NCBI RefSeq assembly: GCF_018342065.1
Contig: NZ_JAFDOE010000003.1
Location: 644,462 to 708,461, forward strand
From: Citrobacter sp. FP75
GTDB lineage: Bacteria; Pseudomonadota; Gammaproteobacteria; Enterobacterales; Enterobacteriaceae
Length of the DNA: 64,000 bases
Reading direction: 5' to 3'
Made by a program: the position numbers and the translations under genes. Of this stretch, positions 28,388-37,700 are shown one piece after another. Within the stretch, counting starts at the first letter, position 1, and the number at the start of each line of letters is the position of its first letter. Under the pieces are notes generated by a model that worked only from the letters and a program-made list of their open reading frames with translations, was not told the origin of the DNA and ran no database searches.

Positions 28388-28720
28388 ATGGCTGAACGCG
28401 ATTCTACGCCAGAAGTGACCATTTCCAAAACACAGCGCCGGGTAAAAGTCGGTTATGTCAGAGCACGCCACGAAGAGCGTAAAACCGGCATGACCACATA
28501 TTACTCACAGCATCCCAGCCTGCAACTTAAAGGCGACTGGCTGAGAGAGGCGGGATTTGATACCGGGCGCAGCGTGACCGTGAAGATCTCGGAGGGATGC
28601 CTGATCATCATCGCCGATAATGACGAAGTGCAGGAACTGAGGGAAGAACTTTACAGGGTAAAACAGGTGGTTAAGGGGATAAAGGACGGAATGTTTAGTG
28701 TGCTGAACAATGGCGGCTAA
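28388..28720 (+). CDS. symE: SymE-family toxin
   Basis: SymE proteins are AbrB-like toxins; in E. coli the protein inhibits translation or compacts the nucleoid and is repressed by the antisense RNA SymR. This 110-residue protein has the family core SLQLKGDWLREAGFDTGRSV followed by VKISEGCLIIIADN. AGGGAG lies six bases before the ATG. No LexA box (CTGT-N8-ACAG) is seen upstream, unlike E. coli symE. It sits head-to-head with the orphan toxin tip, and symE-like genes are frequent in Rhs loci. Confidence 0.85.
   Translation: MAERDSTPEVTISKTQRRVKVGYVRARHEERKTGMTTYYSQHPSLQLKGDWLREAGFDTGRSVTVKISEGCLIIIADNDEVQELREELYRVKQVVKGIKDGMFSVLNNGG
28401..28428 (-). promoter_or_regulatory. Candidate antisense (SymR-like) promoter inside symE
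   Basis: On the - strand TTGGAA (28423-28428), a 16-base spacer and TAGAAT (28401-28406) form a candidate sigma-70 promoter. An RNA started near 28394 would cross the symE start codon and Shine-Dalgarno, the arrangement of E. coli SymR. It could also transcribe the toxin tip and the three genes behind it. Weak -35; prediction only. Confidence 0.4.
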
Positions 28721-28729
28721 ATAAAAAAT

Positions 28730-28766
28730 AAGCCGGGAAGATTTAAGCACTTTCCGGCTTTATTAT
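28730..28766. terminator. Bidirectional terminator between symE and the Rhs immunity gene
   Basis: AAGCCGGGAA (28730-28739) pairs with TTTCCGGCTT (28751-28760) in a ten-pair stem with one G-U. T-rich tails follow on both strands (TTATTATTT on +, TTATTTTTTATTT on -). It separates two convergent genes, ten bases past the symE stop. Confidence 0.85.
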
Positions 28767-29078
28767 TTAATCTAAAAAATCATCTTCTTCGAGATAATAA
28801 ATAACAGCATCTAACAGGTCTTCATTTGAAGCATCAGGATAATGTTCAAGTTTATTATCTATAATAGCCTGAAACACCTGGTACTCCAGCCATGGCTTAT
28901 ATTTATTTGGCGTATCATCCATTTCATCAAATTCATCATCACTTTCTGCAATATAATAAGATGACGTTCTAATGAAATCGATATTATTTCTAAATGAAGT
29001 GTCCACAAAAAAACACCATGGCACATCTAGCTCTTTGTAGATGCGCAACAAACCCTCAAAGCCTTCAATCATTTTCAT
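28767..29078 (-). CDS. Immunity protein for the Rhs nuclease toxin
   Basis: A small, very acidic protein of 103 residues with many Asp/Glu (SDDEFDEMDDTPNKY, then LEEDDFLD at the end), typical of immunity proteins that mask a basic nuclease tip. It starts 12 bases after the rhs stop, in the same orientation, which is the usual place for a cognate immunity gene. I do not recognise a named Imm family; the call rests on position, size and charge. Confidence 0.75.
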   Translation of the reverse strand: MKMIEGFEGLLRIYKELDVPWCFFVDTSFRNNIDFIRTSSYYIAESDDEFDEMDDTPNKYKPWLEYQVFQAIIDNKLEHYPDASNEDLLDAVIYYLEEDDFLD

Positions 29079-29090
29079 AATATGAAATCC

Positions 29091-32000
29091 TTAACGACAA
29101 CCAGTACCACCACCCCACTTATTACGCCCACCAGAGCCATCAGGATGGTAGATTTTGTGGTAAGTTTTGTGATCAAAATGGTCAACTAAACTTAATACTC
29201 CAGTTTTATCTTCATGGTGCCATGTCATACCTTTAGGAGCTGTTGGTTTAAAGTTTCCTCTTGAATTAGGCTGTACATGCTCAACCACTCCGGGATATTT
29301 CGTCTGCATTTCTCGTCTGAACGCAGGATCTTTTTGTATCCTTTCATAAACCGACTGATTTCCTCGCCTGAAATGTTCAGCATCTGACAGGTCATATTCA
29401 GAAGGATTCAGAGTGTGTTCATGAAATACATTATATTTACCAAGCTCACGCTGACCTTCACCTTTATATAAACCTAAAGGATCGATCCAACTTAATGGAT
29501 TCGGCGCATAAGCATACAGGTTTAAACCGCCCGCCAGCCCTATCGGATCTGCCGAGATATACCGCCCACTCTCAGGCTCATAATACCGATACCGGTTATA
29601 ATGTAAACCACTCTCTTCATCAAAATACTGTCCCTGAAAACGCAGCGGATTCCTCACCGAACCGGTCTGTTCACTCCACGCTCCCCACGGCCCTGCGCTC
29701 TGCGACCACGCCACGCCGCCGCTCTCATCCGTCAGCCTCATTGGCGCGCCGTTCACGTCGTTGTGATAAAAATATATCCGCTTCTCCGGCTCGCTGAATC
29801 CGTCCTTTTCGCTCCAGCGCCGCCCGTACTTTATCAGTGCCAGCGGCTCAAAACTCTGCGGGTAGTAGATGTACTCCTGCACGGCCTGCCCGGTGACCAG
29901 ACTCTTCAGCCGCTCCTCCCGCGCTCCGCTGCTGCCCGGTTTTCGCATATCACACGCCGCCGTCAGCGTTTCCTGTGCCGGGGCCGTCTCCTGCGCTTCT
30001 CCCGCCAGCGCATCCCCGTCCCACCAGAACCACGTCAGGCTGGCGGTGTCTTCACCCGCTTTGACCGTTTTCTTGAATACCCGGCGACCAAGGCCGTCAT
30101 AACCATATTGTGTGGTGGCGCTGTCGCTGTGCAGTGCTTTCAGTCTCCCGCTGACGTCCCACTCCAGCGTCTCGCTGACAACCTTCTGTGACCACAGGTA
30201 CGGTGTCCGGCGTTTACGCTTCTCCAGTTGCCCGTTGCGGTTATACCAGTGCTCCAGCGTGACCTGCCGCTCTTCCTCCACCCGGCCATAACACTGCCAG
30301 TCGTCCCCGCTGCCGCTGATGTCTTCCCGCAGCCGGTTACCCGCAGCGTCATACACAAAATTTGTTATCCGCCCCAGAACGTCCGTGTGCGCCGTCAGCC
30401 TGTCCATCACGTCATGGCTGAAAAATTCCTGCCCCGTCACGCTGTCATTTCGCTGCCGAACGTTACCGTTTAAATCGTAATACCACTCGGTGGCAAACAG
30501 CGGCCTGGCCTCCCGGCTCACCCGTTGTGCGCTCAGCCAGCCGTTTTCGTTATAGCTCAGTTCACGCTTCAGCTCCGGCGTAAGCTGCTCTTCACGCAAC
30601 CGCCCCAGCGCGTCATACACCAGCGCGGTCGCCGGTTCGTCGTTTATCCGTATCTGGCTTAACTGCCCCGCATCGTTGTAGCCGAGCCGCACGCGGTTGC
30701 CGCTGTCGCTCTCCCGTCCCGCATACTGACCGGCCTCCGTATAGCCGTGGTGGATGCTGACCCCGTCCTGTACTTCTTCCGTCAGCCTGCCGCCGCTGTC
30801 GTAACGCCAGCTCACTTTGCGGTACGGGTTATCGCAGGCCGTCAGTTGCCCACGCTGGTTATAGTCGTAGCACGCCAGCAGCGTATCGTTGTGATACTGC
30901 CCGGTAATGCGGCCCTGTTTATCGTGGTGGTAAGTCAGGGTGGTGCCGTCCGGCGCGGTTCTGGCGCTCAGCAGGCTGTCGGCGCTCCACTGGTAGCGTG
31001 TATTCTGGCCCCGCCAGTCACGCTCTTCCACAATCCGCCCCAGACTGTCGCGGACTATCTGCCAGCGCTGGTCCATCTGGTTGATGACCGCCACAAGCTG
31101 GTCTTCGGTATCATACTCGTAATTGGTACGGCTGCCGTCCGGCAGGGTACAGCCGGAGACTTCGCCAGTGGGGGTATAGTCCAGCCGGGTAATACGCTGG
31201 CCGTCGTCATAAGCCACAAGCTGGCCTTCGGCATCGTACTCCAGCCGGATGGCGTTACGGTACGGCAGCTTTGCCTCCGTCAGCCTGTCGGCGCTGTCGT
31301 AACGGTAGTCCCGCTGTTCTTTCAGCGCATTCATTTCCGACAGCAGGTTGCCCCGGTTATCATGAACGTATGTCGTTTTCGCCCCGGTGCGCGCCGTCAG
31401 TGCGCTGACAAAGCCAAGGCGGTCATACTCCAGCAGTTCGTGGCCCTGTCCAGCGACATCCCTGCGCACCATCTGCCCCAGTTCATCGTAGTGATACTGC
31501 TGTTGCACGCCTGCCGGGTCTGTCACGCCGGTCAGATTGCCACGCTCATCATGTCCGAACTGCCAGCAGGCACCTTCCGGGTCGCTGGCCTCTTTCATAT
31601 GCAGCCCCTGCCAGACCGCCACAAACTCGCTGTCGTCCGGCGCGATTTCCCGGCAGATATTGCCTGCCTCATCATATTCAAAGCGGGTGGTTCTTCTGTC
31701 TGGTGAGGTGATGCTGACCGTCTGTCCGAACTCGTCGTAAAGGAAGAACGTCGCACCGCCTTCCGGGTCGATTTCACACAGGGGGAGACGGTCTTCGCTG
31801 AAGCGGATGATGGTGGTATGCCCCAGCGAGTTGGTCATCTCCAGCTCATGGCTGAAGTCATTCCACACGAAATGATAGTCATAGTAACCGCCGTCACCCC
31901 ATGCGTGAATAACGCGCCACGTATCGTCATAGTCATAATGGAAGCGCTGGCCGAGACGGTCGGCGTGGTACTGCATGTAAACCCGTTCCCGCCACGCGAA

Positions 32001-33296
32001 ATGGCGACGATGGCCGTCGCTGTCAGTCTGCCCTGCCAGTTGGTTATCCGGGGTATAGTCATACTGCGTCAGGTCGCTCTGCGTTTCATCACCGTCCGGC
32101 CACACCCCGGCCTGGCTGTCACACAGACGAATGCGAACAATGCGCTGGTGCAGGCAGTCAGCTTCGACCCTGCGCCCGGTCAGTGCCTGCGCGGTGTATT
32201 CCGTCAGGGTGATACGCCCGGTTTCATAGCGAAAACGCCAGCCGTTGCCGTTGTTGTCTTCCAGCCTGTCCGGACGCAGAACCGACGCGGACGACGCCGT
32301 TTCCTGACGAAAGCGCCAGCGGCGGTTTTCCGTCGTTTCTGCATGCCAGTGGCGAACGCCGTCTTCTTCCTCATACCACAGCAGTGCGCCACCCGGCAGA
32401 CTGCTTACGGCATGGGACTGGCCTGCCTGTTCGGGGATGTCGGCAAAAAACAGTGAACCATCAGCCAGTACAAGCTCATGGTAATCTTCTTCTGTGTGAT
32501 GGATAAGACGGGTATCTGCCAGCGTTTTCCAGCCATAACTGCACAATCCCTCTTCCTGTACATCCGCTGAACGGTAGTAACGTATCCAGTCCAGAGGCAC
32601 ACGCCCCGACAGCAGGAAATCACGCTGTTCCAGCCTGACGCTGCCGTCACGAATATCGACGGGTTCCGCGCGCAGTACCTTACACTTGAGGAAGCCCGGG
32701 TCCATGTTTTTAAAGAGTTTTTGACGGAACTCTTTAAATTTATCCATGAACTTTTTGTAAGCCTTGCTTTTGCCAATGCGCTTGAAAGCGGAAAATCCAA
32801 CCTTGGTCAACATTGACATCATACTGATGGTCTGCGGCCCACCAACGGAAACATGATGGGGCAGCGCCATATTGACCGTCAGCGGCGCGGTCAGGGAGAG
32901 TATGGGCATTTTTTTAGCACGCCGAAGGCGAAACGGCGGAATGATGCCTGCCACGTTACAGCTCAATGTGGGTGACAGGCGACGCGACAGCGGATCGCCA
33001 TCCACAACGACCGTTTTGCTGCCCATAAACACTTCATCATCGGTCTGGGGGCCGCCGGGGATTTTGGGGGGAGGAACCGGCGCACCGATAAGGATATGGA
33101 AGACCTTTCCTTCTGTACCGGCAACAGTACGTCTCAGCCCGTGGATTTTTACCGTCGCCCCGATGATGGGCGCATAGTCCCATACGTCAAAAACCATGGC
33201 GATATGCGGCGTGGGCCAGACTCCCGGTGGCAGGGCATAAGAATGAAAATCGATCCCCAGCATCGGGTCAAAATGTTTACTGGCGTTAATGGCCAT
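29091..33296 (-). CDS. rhs: PAAR-Rhs polymorphic toxin with WHH nuclease tip
   Basis: A T6SS-delivered Rhs effector of 1,401 residues. Residues 1-130 form a PAAR-like region (VFMGSKTVVVDGDPLS) that would cap the VgrG spike. From about 210 to 1,270 there are many YD/RHS repeats (for example YDELGQMVRRDVAGQGHELL) that build the toxin cocoon. The core ends with the conserved ADPIGLAGGLNLYAYAPNPL and DPLGLY near residue 1,275. The variable tip of about 125 residues carries TWHHEDKTGVLSLVDHFDHK, the WHH signature of HNH/Endo VII nucleases, and ends GRNKWGGGTGCR. No strong membrane helix is seen in the N-terminal part and no DUF1795 (EagR) chaperone gene is nearby. Confidence 0.93.
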   Translation of the reverse strand: MAINASKHFDPMLGIDFHSYALPPGVWPTPHIAMVFDVWDYAPIIGATVKIHGLRRTVAGTEGKVFHILIGAPVPPPKIPGGPQTDDEVFMGSKTVVVDGDPLSRRLSPTLSCNVAGIIPPFRLRRAKKMPILSLTAPLTVNMALPHHVSVGGPQTISMMSMLTKVGFSAFKRIGKSKAYKKFMDKFKEFRQKLFKNMDPGFLKCKVLRAEPVDIRDGSVRLEQRDFLLSGRVPLDWIRYYRSADVQEEGLCSYGWKTLADTRLIHHTEEDYHELVLADGSLFFADIPEQAGQSHAVSSLPGGALLWYEEEDGVRHWHAETTENRRWRFRQETASSASVLRPDRLEDNNGNGWRFRYETGRITLTEYTAQALTGRRVEADCLHQRIVRIRLCDSQAGVWPDGDETQSDLTQYDYTPDNQLAGQTDSDGHRRHFAWRERVYMQYHADRLGQRFHYDYDDTWRVIHAWGDGGYYDYHFVWNDFSHELEMTNSLGHTTIIRFSEDRLPLCEIDPEGGATFFLYDEFGQTVSITSPDRRTTRFEYDEAGNICREIAPDDSEFVAVWQGLHMKEASDPEGACWQFGHDERGNLTGVTDPAGVQQQYHYDELGQMVRRDVAGQGHELLEYDRLGFVSALTARTGAKTTYVHDNRGNLLSEMNALKEQRDYRYDSADRLTEAKLPYRNAIRLEYDAEGQLVAYDDGQRITRLDYTPTGEVSGCTLPDGSRTNYEYDTEDQLVAVINQMDQRWQIVRDSLGRIVEERDWRGQNTRYQWSADSLLSARTAPDGTTLTYHHDKQGRITGQYHNDTLLACYDYNQRGQLTACDNPYRKVSWRYDSGGRLTEEVQDGVSIHHGYTEAGQYAGRESDSGNRVRLGYNDAGQLSQIRINDEPATALVYDALGRLREEQLTPELKRELSYNENGWLSAQRVSREARPLFATEWYYDLNGNVRQRNDSVTGQEFFSHDVMDRLTAHTDVLGRITNFVYDAAGNRLREDISGSGDDWQCYGRVEEERQVTLEHWYNRNGQLEKRKRRTPYLWSQKVVSETLEWDVSGRLKALHSDSATTQYGYDGLGRRVFKKTVKAGEDTASLTWFWWDGDALAGEAQETAPAQETLTAACDMRKPGSSGAREERLKSLVTGQAVQEYIYYPQSFEPLALIKYGRRWSEKDGFSEPEKRIYFYHNDVNGAPMRLTDESGGVAWSQSAGPWGAWSEQTGSVRNPLRFQGQYFDEESGLHYNRYRYYEPESGRYISADPIGLAGGLNLYAYAPNPLSWIDPLGLYKGEGQRELGKYNVFHEHTLNPSEYDLSDAEHFRRGNQSVYERIQKDPAFRREMQTKYPGVVEHVQPNSRGNFKPTAPKGMTWHHEDKTGVLSLVDHFDHKTYHKIYHPDGSGGRNKWGGGTGCR

Positions 33297-33315
33297 ATGA
33301 CGGCTCCTCCCTGAA

Positions 33316-33453
33316 TTACAGCGCCCGCATTAACTGGCGCAGAAATACCCTGATTTCATCGCGGTATGTGTCGTCAACAAGGCCCACATACGCCATCAGC
33401 AGGGCGGCCAGTACGGCAAGAATTAGCCATTTCTTTTTGTTAAAATTCAGCAT
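33316..33453 (-). CDS. Small single-pass membrane protein
   Basis: A 45-residue frame starting at the ATG at 33453: a basic start (MLNFNKKKW), one clear membrane helix (LILAVLAALLMAYVGLV, residues 10-26) and a charged C-terminal tail (DDTYRDEIRVFLRQLMRAL). It overlaps the 3' end of the TPR gene by 14 bases and ends 19 bases before rhs. The orientation suggests an inner-membrane protein with the tail outside (positive-inside rule). No known family comes to mind; a helper of Rhs loading or self-protection is only a guess. Confidence 0.65.
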   Translation of the reverse strand: MLNFNKKKWLILAVLAALLMAYVGLVDDTYRDEIRVFLRQLMRAL

Positions 33454-35062
33454 GTAATGGCTCCTGAGACGGGGTAAAAATGAGGCCAAACAGTAACGAT
33501 ATATTTTCATCCGTAAGATGTGTGGGGAAAGGCGGCAGTAAAGGGGAAAAGGGCCATTCATCAACGGACTTGTCCAGTGGATGGGCGATTTCAGCCGCTG
33601 CCCCCCAGAAGGCATTACTGTATTGACGGGCAAGGCGGAGTACCTGCTGATAAAGCGGTTTTTCCTGACTGAGCATGTGTTCCCGTTCCAGCAAAGTGTT
33701 CTGAAACAGCGTTTCCATCCTTTGCGTCAGTTCGTTATCGTGCTGTACTACCGCAGTGGCAATATCATGATGCCCGGCCTGATTCACCGCGTCTTCAGCC
33801 TGCTGAATAAGCTCTGCCTGCGCTTTCAGATACCGTTCGGAAAAACTGTCGCTCCGGGATGTGGCTTCGGGTGAAAGCCAGTTGAGCAGGTCGCGGAAAA
33901 TCTGCATAAATCCCGACTGCGCCCGTTCTTCATCGCTCATGGACAACCCCGCTTTCAACGCTGCGTGATAATGCTGCGCCGTTTTTGCCGGTGGGGGCGT
34001 GACCGACATCAGGCTGAATCCGGCCATCCGGTATCCTTCCATCGTCAGCAGCAGGGAAGGGATGTTTTGTGCTTCCTGTGCGGAACGGAAATAGGCATCA
34101 GATGCCTGCTCTGGTTTCTTATCCATAAACCATGCATTACCTTCCCCCATCAGGTTCTGGGTGATAAGAAGATGGCGGGGTTCTGGCGGCAGGTCTGCGG
34201 AGGTTTGTATAGCAAGACGATAGTTTTTGATGGCATTCTGCGCGTGTTTTTCCTGTAGCCAGCCGCCTGCGATCATGCTAAGCATGATAACCTGTTGGTC
34301 GCCCCATCCCTGCTGACGAGCAAGCTCCAGCGCTTTTTGTGCCAGTTGCTCAGTTTGTGCTGCCGAGCCTTTTTTTATGGAAATGAAGGTGTCCGTCATT
34401 AGTTGGCGAAAACGCAGCATAGCGGTTCCATCCGACGTGGGCGTTTCATTCAGTGTCTGGCGCATCAGTTCATCTTCACTGATATCCGGCGTCAGCAAGC
34501 GTGCATTTTCCGGGAACCGGGTCAGAAGCCATTGCCAGTCAGGGTTCTCATGGGTATCAATAAGGAGCAGACGAAAACGAGACGTTCTGGTGGCTATGCT
34601 CTGACACAGGTCGTCAATAAACTGCCGATGAGAATCCGCATGGCTGACAGAAGAGGCGGTCAGGATCACGGACAGATAGCGCAGATAATCCTGATGATAA
34701 TGTGCAAAGTCGCTCATTAAAGCATGCAACGTATCTGCCTGGTAGCAGGGAAGCGAGCCGACAGGCTGCCAGCGTGGTTCGGGAAACGCCGAGACATTCA
34801 CTCGTTCAATAAACTCTTCTTCCAGGCCATGAGAATATCCATAGCGTGTATCAAACGGCGTATTAAAACGAATGAACAGATCGGGCGTCGTAAAGTCATT
34901 TTGCTGCTCTTCCTGTAGGGCAAAGAACACATGTATCAGACGATCTGAATCAGCAGGCGTGCGCCAGATAAAAATACGGGCATTCTCGTCGTCACTGGCT
35001 TCCAGCCAGAGGCGTTCCAGTTCTGCCAGTTTTCGCTCAACAGCATTTTTGTTTCCCGACAT
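33440..35062 (-). CDS. T6SS-associated TPR protein, candidate Rhs adaptor
   Basis: A soluble 540-residue protein with no signal peptide. The middle (about residues 225-400) is made of helical TPR-like repeats such as QTEQLAQKALELARQQGW and KNYRLAIQTSADLPPEPRHL. It sits between vgrG and rhs, the place usually held by effector-loading adaptors (Eag/DUF1795, DUF4123, DUF2169), none of which is present. By position it may load the Rhs effector on VgrG. The N-terminal region contains LLLIDTHENPDWQWLLTRF, reminiscent of an ATPase core without a P-loop. Function is inferred. Confidence 0.75.
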   Translation of the reverse strand: MSGNKNAVERKLAELERLWLEASDDENARIFIWRTPADSDRLIHVFFALQEEQQNDFTTPDLFIRFNTPFDTRYGYSHGLEEEFIERVNVSAFPEPRWQPVGSLPCYQADTLHALMSDFAHYHQDYLRYLSVILTASSVSHADSHRQFIDDLCQSIATRTSRFRLLLIDTHENPDWQWLLTRFPENARLLTPDISEDELMRQTLNETPTSDGTAMLRFRQLMTDTFISIKKGSAAQTEQLAQKALELARQQGWGDQQVIMLSMIAGGWLQEKHAQNAIKNYRLAIQTSADLPPEPRHLLITQNLMGEGNAWFMDKKPEQASDAYFRSAQEAQNIPSLLLTMEGYRMAGFSLMSVTPPPAKTAQHYHAALKAGLSMSDEERAQSGFMQIFRDLLNWLSPEATSRSDSFSERYLKAQAELIQQAEDAVNQAGHHDIATAVVQHDNELTQRMETLFQNTLLEREHMLSQEKPLYQQVLRLARQYSNAFWGAAAEIAHPLDKSVDEWPFSPLLPPFPTHLTDENISLLFGLIFTPSQEPLHAEF

Positions 35063-35094
35063 TTTCCTTTCCCATTAAAATTGCTGCGGGCAAA

Positions 35095-37101
35095 TCAATT
35101 TAACGTGATTTCCTTGCCTTCGACCTTCACTTCGCCTGAAGCAATAAACGTGAATTTCACCCCATTCAGCGTAACGGAACCATCGTTCTTGATTTCCAGC
35201 TTTGCCGCTCCACAGGTAATGGTGATGGTATCGCCTACCGTCAGATCCAGTTTTCCGGCGATATCGGTTGTCTGGTTGCCTTCCTGTACAGTGAGGAACC
35301 GGTCGCCCTTGATGGTATTTTTTTGCCCTCCATTCTGGATGGTATTGGTCTCCCCGCCATCTTTTACCGTTACGCTATGCCCGTTAGCGACAAAAAGGGA
35401 ACGCTGACCGGTATTGACCTTGATATGTTGTTCGCCTTTTTCGACCGTAACTGCATGGCTACCTTCGGTAATCGTTCTGGTACAATCCTTTTTTACCGTG
35501 GTATGTTGCTCATTGTTGACATCAAGCCTCTGATCATGGGTGATAGTGGTATGATCGTCGTGTTTCACCTCAGTAGTGCGGTCATTTTCCACTACGGTAT
35601 GCATGTCCTTCTGTGCATGCATTGACAACAATTCCTGCCCGGTCGCATCCTCGAACATCAGCTCGTTATAGCCACTGCCTTTGTAGGTTTTGGAGCGCAG
35701 GGTCATCTGGGTTTTGGTGCCAGGCAGGCCGCCGGGGGATTTGTTATCCGCGTGGTAGGTGCGGCCTGTGATGATGGGCTGGTCAGGGTCGCCGTTAAGA
35801 AAGTCAACGATGACTTCCTGTCCGACGCGCGGAATGGCGAGATTACCAAAACCGGCTCCGGCCCATGCCTGCGAAACGCGTATCCAGCAGGAACTGCTGT
35901 CATCTACCGGATTGTATCTGTCCCATGTGAACTTCACCCGCACCCGTCCGTGCTCGTCACAGAAAATTTCCTCCCCCGGAGGTCCGGTAACGACCGCCGT
36001 CTGGGGGCCGTCCATCTGCGGCTTGGGCAAGGGGGTCGGTCGCCACGTCAGCTTACCGGGGATGACCTGAAAATCATTGCTCAGCGAGGTGCCCGCGCCT
36101 TCATAACCAATCAGCGCCTGCGGCTGCGAGCCGCGCAGCGTGCTGCTGACGACCTGCCACTGTACGTTCAGGTCCGCGCGGGGATGCGCTTTAAGCTCAA
36201 ACCGCACACCGGGACGCAGTTTCGGCGAGTCAGTGACACCACTCACGGTTTCTGCGTTATTGCGCAGCCCTTCTGTCTGATAGCGGGTAAACGCCTGTCC
36301 GTGGGCTTCATCTTTGAAGCGTCCAGGATAGTCAAAGAATTCATATATCGGATACTGCGCATCCAGGTTGTCGCCATCATGGCTGAAGCTGCCCGGCCAT
36401 GATGGGGTCTTAAAGGTGTAATCCTGCGTGGTGACTGACGCAGGACGAATTTGCGCGCTACGGCGAAACTGCGTCACGTGGTAGAGCGTGGTTTCTTCAC
36501 CGGGTGAAGGGTGATAGTTCAGCGATTCGCTGTCCGGCAGGCCCCCGGCGCTGTCGCACAGGATAAGCTGCTGTACACCATCGCCTTCTTCTTCGTAAGT
36601 GAATATTCCTTCTTCGGCCAACAGGCGGGTGATGAAGGCGTAGTCGGTTTCCATAAACTGTACGCAGAACTCACGTTCCGGATGGTCAGCAGACAGACGG
36701 GACTGCCACTGCGTGATCAGCATTTCACCGAACAGGGTCGAAACGATACCTTCAATATCGGTATTCTGGAAGATGCGGCTGTTGCGCCGCAGGGCGCTGC
36801 GCCAGAAGGGGGGATGAATATGCAGGATGTACTGCGTCTGGTGTTTACCGGTATCGCCCTGTTCACAGGCGGTGACGATGCCCCGTATGCTACGCTGTCG
36901 GATATTGTCCCGAAAAATAGTCAGGGTGGCGTTGCTTTCCAGAAGCTGGTCCAGCGGGATGGCCGGATTGCTACTGGCGGCGGTTACGTTCAGTGTGAAC
37001 AGCGATGAGAGGGATTCCTGATGATGAAACTCCACCACGGCAAAGGTTTCGTCTTCCTGACCTTCAACATCCAGCGTAAAATGTGTTCCATATGCGGGCA
37101 T
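35095..37101 (-). CDS. vgrG: T6SS spike protein VgrG (TssI)
   Basis: Trimeric puncturing spike that sits on the Hcp tube and carries the PAAR-Rhs effector. The 668 residues contain the gp27-like head (1-370, with the FMETDYAFITRLLAEEGIFT motif near 150), the gp5 OB-fold (about 385-465, VKFTWDRYNPVDDSSSCWIR and RVGQEVIVDFLNGDPDQPII) and a beta-helix needle of repetitive V-x-x-G segments to the end. No extra effector domain follows, so the protein is a structural carrier. The start is 80 bases after the hcp stop on the same strand. Confidence 0.95.
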   Translation of the reverse strand: MPAYGTHFTLDVEGQEDETFAVVEFHHQESLSSLFTLNVTAASSNPAIPLDQLLESNATLTIFRDNIRQRSIRGIVTACEQGDTGKHQTQYILHIHPPFWRSALRRNSRIFQNTDIEGIVSTLFGEMLITQWQSRLSADHPEREFCVQFMETDYAFITRLLAEEGIFTYEEEGDGVQQLILCDSAGGLPDSESLNYHPSPGEETTLYHVTQFRRSAQIRPASVTTQDYTFKTPSWPGSFSHDGDNLDAQYPIYEFFDYPGRFKDEAHGQAFTRYQTEGLRNNAETVSGVTDSPKLRPGVRFELKAHPRADLNVQWQVVSSTLRGSQPQALIGYEGAGTSLSNDFQVIPGKLTWRPTPLPKPQMDGPQTAVVTGPPGEEIFCDEHGRVRVKFTWDRYNPVDDSSSCWIRVSQAWAGAGFGNLAIPRVGQEVIVDFLNGDPDQPIITGRTYHADNKSPGGLPGTKTQMTLRSKTYKGSGYNELMFEDATGQELLSMHAQKDMHTVVENDRTTEVKHDDHTTITHDQRLDVNNEQHTTVKKDCTRTITEGSHAVTVEKGEQHIKVNTGQRSLFVANGHSVTVKDGGETNTIQNGGQKNTIKGDRFLTVQEGNQTTDIAGKLDLTVGDTITITCGAAKLEIKNDGSVTLNGVKFTFIASGEVKVEGKEITLN

Positions 37102-37181
37102 AAAATATCCTTATCACCGGCAAACAGTCTTTGAACAGCGAAATCTCCTGATGGATGGCAGGAGATTTCGCGCTTTTACAG

Positions 37182-37700
37182 TTAAGATTCGAGCGGCGCA
37201 CGCCAGTCGTCAGATCCTGAGGTCCCGGCAGTCACGTGTTCCCACTCAATTTTCCGGTAGGCCAGCGAGACTTTAATTAACTGAGTAAACTCCCGCTTGT
37301 TCGCGTCCTGACAGTGTGGCATATGGCAGTCGATATCCACGATGGTGGAATCCGTCAGGCGAGTGGTGAAGAAATGCTCCTGTTTACCTTCAATCGAAGT
37401 GCGATACCAGTGCAGCTCGGTCGTCGGCAACATTTCGCCGGATGCCAGCGCGTTATACAGCAGAGGAACCGCTTTGTTCAGCGCGACGGTAAAAATGAAA
37501 GGTTTGTGCGCACGCTGACCAGCAGGCTGACCGGATTGTGGGTCAGTAGGAACGGTGACATTATGCTGAAATTCCTGAACCAGCATCTCGTCTTCATGCC
37601 CCTGTACGTAGATGTTACCAACAGAGGGGGCGGTAAATGCTCCCTGAGTAATGTTCCCCTGAGTTTGCCCTGTAATAGATATGTAACACGGTGTTGGCAT
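37182..37700 (-). CDS. hcp: T6SS tube protein Hcp (TssD)
   Basis: Hcp hexamers stack into the inner tube. The 172 residues start MPTPCYISITGQTQGNITQG and include YVQGHEDEMLVQEFQH, KAVPLLYNALASGE and IEWEHVTAGTSGSDDW, all standard for the family. First gene of the leftward hcp-vgrG-adaptor-rhs transcription unit and divergent from tssB, so the 600-base gap between them should carry both promoters. Confidence 0.95.
   Translation of the reverse strand: MPTPCYISITGQTQGNITQGAFTAPSVGNIYVQGHEDEMLVQEFQHNVTVPTDPQSGQPAGQRAHKPFIFTVALNKAVPLLYNALASGEMLPTTELHWYRTSIEGKQEHFFTTRLTDSTIVDIDCHMPHCQDANKREFTQLIKVSLAYRKIEWEHVTAGTSGSDDWRAPLES

Noticed and set aside
30747..31706. A 319-codon open frame on the + strand inside rhs
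   Set aside because: It is antisense to the Rhs repeats. The repetitive, GC-rich Rhs core keeps several opposite frames open; the product has no recognisable domain or ribosome-binding site.
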